DNA from: Octadecabacter dasysiphoniae
Lineage (GTDB): Bacteria; Pseudomonadota; Alphaproteobacteria; Rhodobacterales; Rhodobacteraceae
NCBI RefSeq assembly: GCF_021532615.1
Contig: NZ_JAKGAQ010000003.1
Coordinates: 310,001 to 374,000 of the forward strand
Direction of reading: 5' to 3'
DNA length: 64,000 bases
The position numbers were made by a program, and so were the translations under genes. Each line of letters opens with the position of its first letter. Within the stretch, counting starts at the first letter, position 1. This document shows positions 19,986 through 29,233 of this stretch, piece by piece. The notes beneath the pieces were generated by a model. The model saw nothing but the letters and a program-made list of their open reading frames with translations, made no database searches and was not told the origin of the DNA.

Positions 19986-20078
19986 CTTGCTTCTTTCGCA
20001 AACTGGGGCGGCGCACAGGTAAGGGCCCCGCAGGCCAAATTCTGTCAGGTCTCGTTGTTGGACATTGAACCTTTTACG

Positions 20079-20096
20079 CTAAACTGACTAGTTTAG
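20079..20096. promoter_or_regulatory. Perfect palindromic operator upstream of the RND operon
   Basis: CTAAACTGACTAGTTTAG is a perfect inverted repeat with 7-bp arms (CTAAACT/AGTTTAG) and a 4-base centre, 94 bases before the adaptor start on the minus strand and 150 bases before the plus-strand yfgM-like gene. Size and symmetry fit TetR-family operators that commonly control RND pumps. No regulator gene is adjacent. The match to 13060-13077 supports a shared repressor. Confidence 0.55.
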
Positions 20097-20245
20097 ATTA
20101 AAGAATAATTGCCGCACCTGCAACATCATAATGTAAAGGGTCGTTACTTTTGTTTGCGGGTGCAAAAAGACAGGTGTGAACGCGCACCTCTTGTCCCTGC
20201 TGGCCCCTTAAGGGTATGAGGGGGGCGAAACATTACGAGGGCCAA

Positions 20246-20932
20246 ATGAGCAATTCAGAAACCTTTATGGATGAGGTCACCGAAGAGGTCCGCAAAGACC
20301 AATTGTTTGGCTATATGCGCAAGTATGGCTGGATTGCGGTGTTGGTCGTCTTGGTGGTCGTTGGCGGCACGGCCTTTAGTGAATTCCGCAAAGCCCAAGT
20401 TGAAAATGCTGCGCAGGCTGCGGGGGATACGATTCTGTCCGCGCTGGAAATTGATGATAACACCGAGCGCGCTGCGGCCTTGGCCGCAATCGAAGCAACG
20501 GGCGGCGCAGGCGCAATCACGGGTCTTTTGGCAGCAGCTGATCTGACCGAAACGGGCGACATTGCAGGTGCTGTCGCAGCCTTGGAAACCGTCGCGCTAG
20601 ACGGTGAAGCACCACAGGTTTACCGCGATCTGGCAACGCTGAAATCCGTTATGGTTCAACATGATACATTGTCTGCGGACGCGCGTCGCGCAATGTTGTC
20701 GGGGCTTGCCATGGCGGGGTCCTCGTTCCGTCTGATCGCACAGGAACAACTGGCGATGATCGCTGTGGAAACCGGCGACGTTGATGATGCAATCGGCCAG
20801 TTTGTAGCAATCGCCCAAGACGCCGAAGTGACGCGGGGCTTGCGCGAACGCGCGTTCACCATGATTGTGGCCTTGGGCGGGGACCTCGAAGCGCTGATTT
20901 CAACGCCGATGACCCAAACAGGCGACCAATAA
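20246..20932 (+). CDS. YfgM-like tetratricopeptide membrane protein
   Basis: 228-aa protein with one N-terminal membrane segment (about 31-48) after a cytoplasmic DEVTEEVRKDQ stretch, followed by a periplasmic alpha-helical TPR-like domain. This is the architecture of YfgM, a periplasmic chaperone-network protein associated with the Sec translocon. Gene order with bamB and der matches E. coli. The start at 20246 follows GAGGG; a start ten codons upstream is less likely. Confidence 0.85.
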   Translation: MSNSETFMDEVTEEVRKDQLFGYMRKYGWIAVLVVLVVVGGTAFSEFRKAQVENAAQAAGDTILSALEIDDNTERAAALAAIEATGGAGAITGLLAAADLTETGDIAGAVAALETVALDGEAPQVYRDLATLKSVMVQHDTLSADARRAMLSGLAMAGSSFRLIAQEQLAMIAVETGDVDDAIGQFVAIAQDAEVTRGLRERAFTMIVALGGDLEALISTPMTQTGDQ

Positions 20933-20953
20933 ACTCCGCAAAGGGGAAACAAC

Positions 20954-22291
20954 GTGACAGGCACATATTCCACAAACGCGCGACTGCTGCGCAGGCCGGC
21001 ATTTGCGGTTCTGGTTGTTGCGGGGCTTCTTGCGGCCTGCGGCGAGAAGGATGTAATCTTGCCGGGTGAACGCAGCGACATTCGCGGCGAACCCATTGGT
21101 GCCGCCGCAGTAGACAACGAAGCGCGCCCTATTTCGCTGGGCGCGACGGTGACCAACACCGACTGGACCCACCGTAACGGCAGCCCGACACATACAATTG
21201 CGCACCCCGCGCTTGGCACGTCTTTGACGCCACTGTTCTCAAACAACATCGGCGCGGGTGACAGCCGCCGTTTGCGCATCACGGCTGATCCTGTGGTGTC
21301 TGCGGGCCGCATCTTTACTCTCGACGCGCAAAGCCAGATCGTTGCGACATCAACGGGCGGTGAAACCCTTTGGTCGCGCTCTGTTATTCCGGACACCGAC
21401 AATCCGCGCGATGCGTCCGGTGGCGGTCTGGCTGTGTCAACAAATGTTGTGCTGGCAACAACCGGATTTGGCGAAGTCGTCGCCCTTGATCCGACGTCGG
21501 GCGGGGAAATCTGGCGGCAGGATCTTGATGCGCCGGGCACATCCGCGCCGACCATCGTTGGTGATCTGGCCTATGTCGTGGCCCGTGATGGGCGCGCGTG
21601 GGCGATTGAGCTCGGCTCCGGTCGTATCCGTTGGACCCAAAGCAGCACAACGCCAGTGTCGAACTTTGCAGGCGGGGCAGGTGCGGCGGTTACTGATCAA
21701 TTCGCGATCTTCCCGTTTCCGACAGGCGAAGTCCTTGCGGCGTTCCCCGAAGGCGGGTTGCGGCGTTGGTCCACCGTTGTAACGGGCCAACGCCCGGGTG
21801 CGGCTGCGTCCAACATTTCCGACATTTCCGGTGATCCTGTGATCGATGGGGACCGCGTTTATGTGGGCAACGTGTCGGGCCGTGTTGTGGCGCTGACACT
21901 CGCCAACGGTGATCGCATCTGGACCGCGACAGAAGGGGCCGTTGGCCCTGTGTGGCCTGCGGGTGGGTCGATCTTTATGGTCAATGACATCGGTGAACTT
22001 GTCCGGCTTGATGCCAGCGACGGCACGCCGATCTGGCGTGTGACGCTACCCGGTTTCGAAGAAACCCGCGTGCGTCGCCAGAAAACCCGGTTCGCCCATT
22101 ACGGCCCGATCATTGCGGGGGGGCGCGTGATTGTCGCGTCCGGTGATGGCGTGATCCGCCAGTTTGACCCGACGTCGGGCGCTCTTGTGGGGACGATCGA
22201 TTTGCCCGGCGGGGCGGCGTCAAACCCCATCGTCGCAAATGGCACGCTTTATGTTGTGTCCAAGCGCGGGCAACTGTTGGCTTTCCGTTAA
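20954..22291 (+). CDS. bamB: Outer membrane assembly lipoprotein BamB
   Basis: 445-aa PQQ-type eight-bladed beta-propeller lipoprotein of the BAM complex, which inserts beta-barrel proteins. A GTG start follows AAAGGGGAAA. The signal peptide ends in a lipobox, LLAACGEK, with the lipidated cysteine at about residue 34. Repeated blade motifs such as VVALDPTSGGEIWR and VVALTLANGDRIW recur. Position between the YfgM-like gene and der confirms the assignment. Confidence 0.92.
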   Translation: MTGTYSTNARLLRRPAFAVLVVAGLLAACGEKDVILPGERSDIRGEPIGAAAVDNEARPISLGATVTNTDWTHRNGSPTHTIAHPALGTSLTPLFSNNIGAGDSRRLRITADPVVSAGRIFTLDAQSQIVATSTGGETLWSRSVIPDTDNPRDASGGGLAVSTNVVLATTGFGEVVALDPTSGGEIWRQDLDAPGTSAPTIVGDLAYVVARDGRAWAIELGSGRIRWTQSSTTPVSNFAGGAGAAVTDQFAIFPFPTGEVLAAFPEGGLRRWSTVVTGQRPGAAASNISDISGDPVIDGDRVYVGNVSGRVVALTLANGDRIWTATEGAVGPVWPAGGSIFMVNDIGELVRLDASDGTPIWRVTLPGFEETRVRRQKTRFAHYGPIIAGGRVIVASGDGVIRQFDPTSGALVGTIDLPGGAASNPIVANGTLYVVSKRGQLLAFR

Positions 22292-22339
22292 GCGCAATTC
22301 AGTGTAGGGCGCGTCTCTGAACCTTATAGAGTCGTATCC

Positions 22340-23839
22340 ATGTCCTTCACACTCGCCATTGTGGGCCGCCCGAATGTGGGCAAATCCACGTTATTCAACC
22401 GCCTTGTGGGCAAAAAGCTGGCGTTGGTCGATGACCAGCCCGGTGTGACGCGCGATTTGCGCGAAGGGCCTGCGCGCCTTGGCGATCTGCGATTCACTGT
22501 GATTGATACGGCAGGTCTGGAAGAAGCCACAGACGAGTCGTTGCAGGGGCGCATGCGTCGTCTGACAGAACGCGCCGTGGAAATGGCCGATGTGTGCCTG
22601 TTCATGTACGACGCGCGCACAGGCATTATGCCCGCCGACGAAGTGTTCGCCGATATTTTGCGCAAGAAGAACGCGAACGTCATCTTGGCGGCCAATAAAT
22701 CCGAAGGCAAAGCCGCCGACGCTGGTGTGATTGAGGGGTTCAATCTTGGCCTCGGGGAACCGATCCGCCTGTCCGCTGAACACGGCGAAGGCTTGGGTGA
22801 GATGTACGATGTATTGATGCCGCTGTCGGATGCGTTTGAAGAACGCGCCGCCAATGATGCACCGGAAACGGACGTTGATGTGGATGAGGACGACGAGGAC
22901 GCACCGCGCATCCCCACGAAGGCCAAGCCGCTGCAAATTGCAGTTGTCGGCCGCCCGAACGCGGGTAAATCCACGCTGATCAATCAGATCCTTGGCGAAG
23001 ACCGTCTTTTGACGGGGCCAGAGGCCGGGATCACGCGCGACGCGATTTCCGTGCAAATGGAATGGGCCAACGGCGACAGTTCCGTTCCTGTGCGCATCTT
23101 TGACACCGCTGGCATGCGCAAACGCGCCAAGGTTCAGGAAAAGCTGGAAAAGCTATCCGTGTCAGATGGCCTGCGCGCGGTGAAATTTGCCGAAGTGGTT
23201 GTTGTGCTGCTCGACGTGGAAATCCCGTTCGAACAGCAGGATTTGCGGATTGCCGACCTTGCAGAACGCGAAGGCCGCGCTGTCGTGTTGGCCGTGAACA
23301 AATGGGACGTGGAACCCGAAAAGCAGGCCAAGTTGAAAGAGCTGAAAGAGGAATTTGAACGCCTTTTGCCCCAGCTTCGTGGTGCGCCGCTGATCACCGT
23401 ATCCGCAAAAACAGGCCGCGGGATCGACCGCCTGCAAGAGGCGATTTTGCGCGCCCATGAGGTTTGGAACCGCCGCATTACCACAGCGCAGTTGAACCGC
23501 TGGCTGCTGGGCATGACCGAAGCACACCCACCCCCCGCGCCGGGCGGCCGCCGCATCAAGTTGCGCTATATGACGCAAGTCAAAACGCGCCCGCCAGGGT
23601 TCGTGGCAATGTGCAGCCATCCCGAAAACCTGCCCGAAAGCTATTCGCGGTATCTGGTCAACGGATTGCGGTTGGATTTTGATATGCCGGGCACGCCGAT
23701 CCGTCTGCATTTCCGGTCTCAGGCGGACAAAAACCCGTATAAAAACAAAACAAAATCAACGCCGTCGCGCCTGCGTAAACATTTGGGCAAGGCCCCGGCA
23801 GATGCGCCTAAACCGCGCCGCGGAAAGCCAAGTACCTAG
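22340..23839 (+). CDS. der: Ribosome-assembly GTPase Der (EngA)
   Basis: 499-aa essential GTPase with two tandem G domains for 50S maturation. G1 motifs are GRPNVGKST (about 8-16) and GRPNAGKST (about 202-210), and both DTAG motifs are visible ([19 protein letters not shown]). An acidic linker ([11 protein letters not shown]) joins the domains, and a KH-like domain follows. The C-terminus is basic and Lys/Pro-rich. Confidence 0.97.
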   Translation: MSFTLAIVGRPNVGKSTLFNRLVGKKLALVDDQPGVTRDLREGPARLGDLRFTVIDTAGLEEATDESLQGRMRRLTERAVEMADVCLFMYDARTGIMPADEVFADILRKKNANVILAANKSEGKAADAGVIEGFNLGLGEPIRLSAEHGEGLGEMYDVLMPLSDAFEERAANDAPETDVDVDEDDEDAPRIPTKAKPLQIAVVGRPNAGKSTLINQILGEDRLLTGPEAGITRDAISVQMEWANGDSSVPVRIFDTAGMRKRAKVQEKLEKLSVSDGLRAVKFAEVVVVLLDVEIPFEQQDLRIADLAEREGRAVVLAVNKWDVEPEKQAKLKELKEEFERLLPQLRGAPLITVSAKTGRGIDRLQEAILRAHEVWNRRITTAQLNRWLLGMTEAHPPPAPGGRRIKLRYMTQVKTRPPGFVAMCSHPENLPESYSRYLVNGLRLDFDMPGTPIRLHFRSQADKNPYKNKTKSTPSRLRKHLGKAPADAPKPRRGKPST

Positions 23840-23841
23840 CG

Positions 23842-24552
23842 TTATTGCGTGGCCATCATGGGCGGAATGCGGAACTGATAGGTCCACACGGACAGGATCG
23901 CCACGATCCCTGCGGCTGACAGGACGGTCACGCCGTTCATGCCATTGGCGACGATAATGCCGACCAGTGCCCAAACGACAGTCAGCCCGTAGGCGCGTGC
24001 GTAGGGGGCTTTGATCTGAACGCTCAGCGTTACGATAAGCGCCAGTATGATGCCAAGGTAGGCCCAGCCCAGTGATCCCAGCACGATGCCGTAGCCGGCC
24101 ATTGTACTTCCCAACGACACGAACGACGCGGCTGTCAGCCAGCCAGCGTAGATCGACACGGGTTTGCGCGCCAGCCATCTATCGTCCGTCGGTGCGCGCA
24201 GCATGGCAAAGATCGCAGGAACGGCCATGGCAAAGATCAAAAGAGTTGCGGCAATGGCAGATTGCGTCGCCACCCAAAGCCAAGGAGTGCCAAGCGCGAG
24301 GCTGATAATCAGCGGCGTGCGCATCACGTCCCACGACGGATCAGTCCCACGTTTCCAGATGCCGAACAGGGCCGATACGACCAGCCAGCCATAAATCAGG
24401 CCCCAAATCGCAAAAGCATACCCTTCAGGCTGGATCGGTGGGTTGATTTGCGGAATCGGCAATTGGCTGCTTTCGAACCCCGAAAACGACGAAAAGTATG
24501 ATGATCCGACGAACGTCAGAGTGAAAAGCAGGGTGAGGAGTGCGCGTGTCAT
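23842..24552 (-). CDS. TspO/MBR-like integral membrane protein
   Basis: 236-aa protein with about seven hydrophobic segments. YAFAIWGLIYGWL near residue 45-57 resembles the tryptophan-containing start of TspO-like proteins, which bind porphyrins or sterols in other organisms. It is longer than classic TspO (about 160 aa), so it is at best a distant relative. Convergent with der, two bases apart. Function not established. Confidence 0.6.
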   Translation of the reverse strand: MTRALLTLLFTLTFVGSSYFSSFSGFESSQLPIPQINPPIQPEGYAFAIWGLIYGWLVVSALFGIWKRGTDPSWDVMRTPLIISLALGTPWLWVATQSAIAATLLIFAMAVPAIFAMLRAPTDDRWLARKPVSIYAGWLTAASFVSLGSTMAGYGIVLGSLGWAYLGIILALIVTLSVQIKAPYARAYGLTVVWALVGIIVANGMNGVTVLSAAGIVAILSVWTYQFRIPPMMATQ

Positions 24553-24667
24553 TCCCTATACATTAGTACGCGCGAGCGAATGGCAAGGTGTGTGGGTCAG
24601 GTTTCGCCTACTTGACCCTACGGTAAGGCATCGGCACGATTTATGAATGCTGTAGGGGGGCAAACTC

Positions 24668-25930
24668 ATGAAACGTATCGCTATTTTCATCGATGGAACG
24701 CGCAACCGGCCGGACGCGGAACACCCGACGAACGTCGTGCGACTGGCCCAAAGCGTGCGCCACCGCGCCCTTGATGGGCAATCGGGGCAAGGGATGTCGC
24801 AGATTGTTTTGTATTCCACCGGCGTAGGGTCTGGGCAGGGCAACACGTTGCTGGCGCGCCAGACAGACAAGGTTTTTGGCGGCGCGTTGGGCTGGGGGCT
24901 GACGTCCATTATCGTGAATGCCTACCGCGAACTGATGTTCGTTTATGAACCCGGCGATGAGGTTATGGTTTTCGGCTATTCGCGGGGTGCATTCGCGGCG
25001 CGTTCCTTGGTGGGGCTGATCCGAAATTGCGGAATATTAAAGCGTTCCAGCTTGCGCTATGTGCCAGACGCCATCAAAAGATACCGCAGCATGGCGCAGA
25101 TCGATGGGCCGGATTCAGATGAAAGCCATGCCTTTCGCCTGAAACATTCCCCCGGGATCACGACCAACAAAGACGAGGTCAAATGGCGCAAGGAACGCGG
25201 GCTATCTGTGGCCGATGTGGTGCCGTTCAAGATTGCCTATATGGGGGTTTGGGACACGGTCAGCGCCATGGGTGCCCCCGAAATTCTGCCCGTCGCGAAA
25301 TGGCTGAATGTGCAGTACCGTTTCCATGACACACGACTGACCTCAATGGTTTTGGCGGCGCGGCATGCCATCGCCATCGATGAACGTCGCAAGCTCTACC
25401 CCAGCACCCCATGGAGCAATTCATTAGATCTGAACGAAAAGCACGGCGAGGATTTCAAGCCGACCCATTTGCAACAGTGGTTCCCCGGAAACCACGGGTC
25501 TGTCGGCGGGGGTGGGCCGCGCACGGGGTTAAGCTCGATTTCATTGAACTGGGTAGCTTTGGGGGCCCATGCCGCGGGCCTCGAAATTGATTTTGACGAG
25601 ATGGACAAAATCCCCGCGACCTATGACGTCACCGAAGATTTGCACAACAAGCCCGTCCAGGCAGGCGTTGGCGCTTGGGTGTCAAAGGTGTTGTCGGGGG
25701 ACCGCGACGGGCCTAAAACGCTGGATGATCTATCTATGTCCGCTGTGGATCGCCGTTTCTTGAAACCTGAATATATCGACACAACAACGCTGGCGCAGGT
25801 TCGCGATCCGCTTCAAAATATTGATGAGAATCAACGTGATAAAATGCGGGCGGCGCACCGTTGGATTAACGGGGGCGACACGCATTTGCCCGGGCGCACC
25901 ACCCGACCAAGTGGTGCCCCCGCCGAATGA
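24668..25930 (+). CDS. DUF2235 (Tle1-like) alpha/beta-hydrolase protein
   Basis: 420-aa protein. It opens with KRIAIFIDGTRNRP, a DUF2235 hallmark, then VLYSTGVGSGQG and the nucleophile elbow FGYSRGAFAARSL, whose serine sits at about 101. The same fold occurs in type VI secretion phospholipase effectors (Tle1), but no secretion gene, PAAR or VgrG fusion is present and there is no signal peptide, so a free cytoplasmic hydrolase is as likely. The Shine-Dalgarno region is GTAGGGGGG before the ATG. Confidence 0.85.
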   Translation: MKRIAIFIDGTRNRPDAEHPTNVVRLAQSVRHRALDGQSGQGMSQIVLYSTGVGSGQGNTLLARQTDKVFGGALGWGLTSIIVNAYRELMFVYEPGDEVMVFGYSRGAFAARSLVGLIRNCGILKRSSLRYVPDAIKRYRSMAQIDGPDSDESHAFRLKHSPGITTNKDEVKWRKERGLSVADVVPFKIAYMGVWDTVSAMGAPEILPVAKWLNVQYRFHDTRLTSMVLAARHAIAIDERRKLYPSTPWSNSLDLNEKHGEDFKPTHLQQWFPGNHGSVGGGGPRTGLSSISLNWVALGAHAAGLEIDFDEMDKIPATYDVTEDLHNKPVQAGVGAWVSKVLSGDRDGPKTLDDLSMSAVDRRFLKPEYIDTTTLAQVRDPLQNIDENQRDKMRAAHRWINGGDTHLPGRTTRPSGAPAE

Positions 25931-27220
25931 TTATGCCAAAGTGCCGTCCGGTTGGACGGTGGTTTTGCCGCCCATGTAAGGGTGCAGCACGGACGGAATC
26001 GTCACCGATCCGTCTTCTTGCTGGCCATTTTCCAGCACCGCGATCAGACAGCGCCCCACGGCCAAGCCCGACCCGTTCAAAGTGTGGACGAATTGCGGTT
26101 TGCCGCCATTGGCCGGTTTGAAACGAGCGTTCATGCGGCGGGCCTGAAACGCGCCAGTGGTGGAAACGGAACTGATTTCACGGTAGGCGTTTTGGCCGGG
26201 TAACCAGGCCTCGATGTCAAAGGTACGCCGCGCGCCAAAACCCATGTCGCCTGTGCACAGGACAACAGTTCTGTAAGGGATTTCAAGGCGTTCCAGCAGG
26301 TCTTCAGCGCAGCGCAGCATACGTTTTTGTTCGTCGTCGGATGCGTCGGGGTGGGTGATCGACACCATTTCGACTTTTTCAAACTGGTGCTGACGCAACA
26401 TGCCGGACGTGTCGCGCCCCGCGCTTCCGGCTTCTGAGCGGAAACACAGCGAATGGGCGGTGTAGCGGATCGGCAGTGCGGCTTCGTCCAGAACGTCGCC
26501 CGCAACGCTGTAGGTGAGCGGCACTTCGGACGTCGGGATCAGCCAATTACCTTCGGTGGTCTGGTAGCTGTCGTCGCCGAATTTTGGCAATTTGTCGGTG
26601 CCGTACATCGCGTCATCGCGCACCATGACGGGGGTGTTCACCTCTGTCAGGCCGTTGTCGTTGACGTGAGTATCAAGCATGAATTGCGCCAGCGCGCGGT
26701 GCAGGCGGGCCATTGTTCCCTTGAGAAGCACAAAGCGGCTGCCGGAAATCTTGGCCGCTGTTTCAAAATCCATTCCGGGTTTTACGGCAGGAATATCAAA
26801 GTGTTCCAGCGCGTTGTTGATGTCGCGTGGCGTGCCCCATTTGGACACTTCGACGTTGTCATCCTCGTCTGCGCCGTCTGGCACATCGTCGGCGGGCAGG
26901 TTTGGAATTTCAGCAAGCCGCGCGGTCAGGGCGGCGTCTTGTGCTTTGGCTTCGTCGTTCAATTTTGCGATCTCGGCCTTCTTTTCAGACACCAATGCGC
27001 GCAGGCGTTCGAACTCGGCCTCATCACCGCGCCCCTTGGCGGCACCGACTTCTTTGGCGGCCTTGTTGGCCTCTGCTTGTGCGGCTTCTGCGGCCCCGAT
27101 CTTGGTGCGGCGTGCCTCATCCATAGCGAGCAATTCGGACGACAAAGGCGCATCCCCACGACGGGCCAAAGCCGCATCGAAGTGGTCGGGGTTTTCGCGG
27201 ATGGCGCGGATATCGTGCAT
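25931..27220 (-). CDS. serS: Seryl-tRNA synthetase
   Basis: 429-aa class II synthetase charging tRNA-Ser. An N-terminal coiled-coil tRNA-binding arm spans about 30-105 ([19 protein letters not shown]). Motif 2 is [21 protein letters not shown] and motif 3 [15 protein letters not shown]; only the ends of these are diagnostic here. Length is standard. Convergent with the DUF2235 gene, adjacent to it by one base. Confidence 0.96.
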   Translation of the reverse strand: MHDIRAIRENPDHFDAALARRGDAPLSSELLAMDEARRTKIGAAEAAQAEANKAAKEVGAAKGRGDEAEFERLRALVSEKKAEIAKLNDEAKAQDAALTARLAEIPNLPADDVPDGADEDDNVEVSKWGTPRDINNALEHFDIPAVKPGMDFETAAKISGSRFVLLKGTMARLHRALAQFMLDTHVNDNGLTEVNTPVMVRDDAMYGTDKLPKFGDDSYQTTEGNWLIPTSEVPLTYSVAGDVLDEAALPIRYTAHSLCFRSEAGSAGRDTSGMLRQHQFEKVEMVSITHPDASDDEQKRMLRCAEDLLERLEIPYRTVVLCTGDMGFGARRTFDIEAWLPGQNAYREISSVSTTGAFQARRMNARFKPANGGKPQFVHTLNGSGLAVGRCLIAVLENGQQEDGSVTIPSVLHPYMGGKTTVQPDGTLA

Positions 27221-27313
27221 GGGTTTGGTCCTTTGACGTGACGGGTTTCACGCCCATATGGCGCAATTTTCAGCGTATGGGAAGCGTATGGGTCTGGTAT
27301 GGTTTTGCTATGG

Positions 27314-28759
27314 CTAGGTGTCGGGTTCTTGGGCGGCCAGAGTAGCCTGCCAAGTGCGCCATTGGCGGTCGAATTCACCATAGCTCAATCCCCTCGTTGG
27401 CCAATGCTTAGGGCGATCAACATCGTCAAGTGAGACCGGAATGGAACCATCCGAAAAGATATCCTTCCAGAAAGGTCGCAGTTTTTCGATAGAGGCGTCA
27501 TTCAAAGACATCACGGCAGCGGAGTGGAAAGACGTACCCTGTAATTTAGTGTCTTCCGCCAAGAGCGTGCCGAAGAGACGAGTTCCGCTTAGATCCGCCC
27601 CGCTAAGGTTTGCACTTTGCAAGTTTGCTTCACTTAGGTCTGCATTTTTAAAATTTGTGCGAACAAGATTGGCACCAACCAAACCTGCACGGCTTAGATT
27701 TGCTCTTCTTAAATCTGCCCCGAAGAGATTCGCACTGTTCAAGTTAGTCTCGCTTAGATTTGCTTCTGACAGGTCCGCACCGCTTAGATTTGACGCGCTC
27801 AGGATTGCACGAAAAAGGTTTGCCTTATTAAAGGTTGCACCAAAAAGGACCGCTCCCGTCAAATTGGAATAACTAAGATTAATTCTTCTAAGGTTTGCAC
27901 TGCTGAGATTGGTTCCATTTAAGTTCGCTCTTTGGAGTATCGCAGATTCCAACGTTAGGCCGGATAGAGAGAAGGAATTGAGTTCTGCGTCACGAAGGTC
28001 AATATCGGAGGAAACAAGCCTATTGTCAGTAATTCCTTGTAACCGTCCAAGAGTTTGCGCCGCTTTTTCCATGTCGGGACGTTCGTAGGCGAGGGAGTTG
28101 ATAACAGCGTTAGAGCCGTTTTTGGCTATTTGGTTTCGAACTTGATTTAGTCTGTACTCACGACTCAGCTCTCGAATGTAGATCGCAAGTTGTCGAGCAA
28201 TCCGTTGAGTCGATTCAGGGTAGTGATTTGCCAAGCCTTCAAGTCGATCAATTGCTGTTGCACGTGTCACGAGGTCGTCTTGCCATTCACTTAGGATCGT
28301 TTCGTCCGGTGTGCCTTCATTCACGCCTCGATTTACCTGCCTTCTCGCCGCCAAATCTGTTGCTGCCGCGTTGATCTTTTCGTTGAATAGCGATTCTTCT
28401 TGAGTGTTTGCCTGCCTTTGCGCCACCAGCGTGCGCCAGATGATGAACGGGGCGCCGAGGATTGCGGCGATGAGGGCGCCTGTGCCTAGGCTGGTTTGTT
28501 GGACCTCGGCCGGATCACCGAATGCGATTTGGGTCAGCAGGGTAATGGCGGCGGCCAGTGCGGGGATGAACAGGGCGGCGATCATCGCGCTGAGCAGGAG
28601 CCAGAGCCAGCGCGGGCGGGGGATTGCGTCGGACAGTTTGGTTTGCGCGTCGCTGTCCAAAAGAAGAAAGACCAATGCGGAGGCGCTGGTGATCCCAATC
28701 AGAAGGGCCAGCACCCAGTCGAATGTTGTGACGGGCGGGAATGAAATTTGAAACAGCAC
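27314..28759 (-). CDS. Membrane-anchored pentapeptide-repeat protein
   Basis: I place the start at a GTG (28759) because AAAGG lies eight bases upstream; the frame continues further but runs through the divergent yajC promoter. The 481-aa product has three hydrophobic segments (about 11-34, 46-70 and 86-106), a charged helical region (110-250), and about 30 consecutive pentapeptides of the A(D/N)LXX type around 260-415, expected to form a right-handed quadrilateral beta-helix. The repeat region is visibly richer in A/T than neighbouring genes. It sits between serS and yajC. Function unknown. Confidence 0.8.
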   Translation of the reverse strand: MLFQISFPPVTTFDWVLALLIGITSASALVFLLLDSDAQTKLSDAIPRPRWLWLLLSAMIAALFIPALAAAITLLTQIAFGDPAEVQQTSLGTGALIAAILGAPFIIWRTLVAQRQANTQEESLFNEKINAAATDLAARRQVNRGVNEGTPDETILSEWQDDLVTRATAIDRLEGLANHYPESTQRIARQLAIYIRELSREYRLNQVRNQIAKNGSNAVINSLAYERPDMEKAAQTLGRLQGITDNRLVSSDIDLRDAELNSFSLSGLTLESAILQRANLNGTNLSSANLRRINLSYSNLTGAVLFGATFNKANLFRAILSASNLSGADLSEANLSETNLNSANLFGADLRRANLSRAGLVGANLVRTNFKNADLSEANLQSANLSGADLSGTRLFGTLLAEDTKLQGTSFHSAAVMSLNDASIEKLRPFWKDIFSDGSIPVSLDDVDRPKHWPTRGLSYGEFDRQWRTWQATLAAQEPDT

Positions 28760-28951
28760 TGTCGTGACCTTTGAATACGCGTTTGACGTGTATCCTGCCC
28801 GCGTTTTTGTGGGTTCGGAAGGGCTGGTGATTGTCGGGGGGCGATTTCGTTCCCATATGAGCCTCAGCGCGTTGCGAATCCCGTGGGGCAAACGTAGGGT
28901 GCGGCAATTGCGAGGGGGGGACCCTTGCCACAGATAAGGAACGACACCGAC

Positions 28952-29233
28952 ATGGAAGCTTTCGGCCAATTTATCCCGCTGATCCTGATCTTTGCGATCA
29001 TGTATTTCCTGCTGATCCGTCCGCAGCAAACCAAGCTTAAGCAGCATCAGGCGATGGTTGCGGCGCTGCGCCGTGGTGATCAGGTTGTCACGCAGGGCGG
29101 TTTGATCGGCAAAGTGTCCAAGGTCGTTGACGACAACGAAGTCGTGGTTGAACTGGGCGAGGGCGTGAAAGTGCGCGTTGTGCGTTCGACCATTGCGCAG
29201 GTGCTAAACAAGACGGAGCCTGCGGACGCATGA
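28952..29233 (+). CDS. yajC: Preprotein translocase subunit YajC
   Basis: 93-aa small membrane protein that joins SecDF at the SecYEG translocon. One membrane segment (about 7-22) is followed by the signature FLLIRPQQTKLKQHQ and a short soluble domain with RGDQVVTQGGLIGKV. The start at 28952 is nine codons inside the open frame, preceded by AAGGA. It overlaps the following gene by four bases. Confidence 0.95.
   Translation: MEAFGQFIPLILIFAIMYFLLIRPQQTKLKQHQAMVAALRRGDQVVTQGGLIGKVSKVVDDNEVVVELGEGVKVRVVRSTIAQVLNKTEPADA

Noticed and set aside
28760..29047. Upstream continuation of the pentapeptide-repeat frame over the yajC promoter
   Set aside because: It overlaps yajC and has no homology; GTG at 28759 has a good ribosome site.
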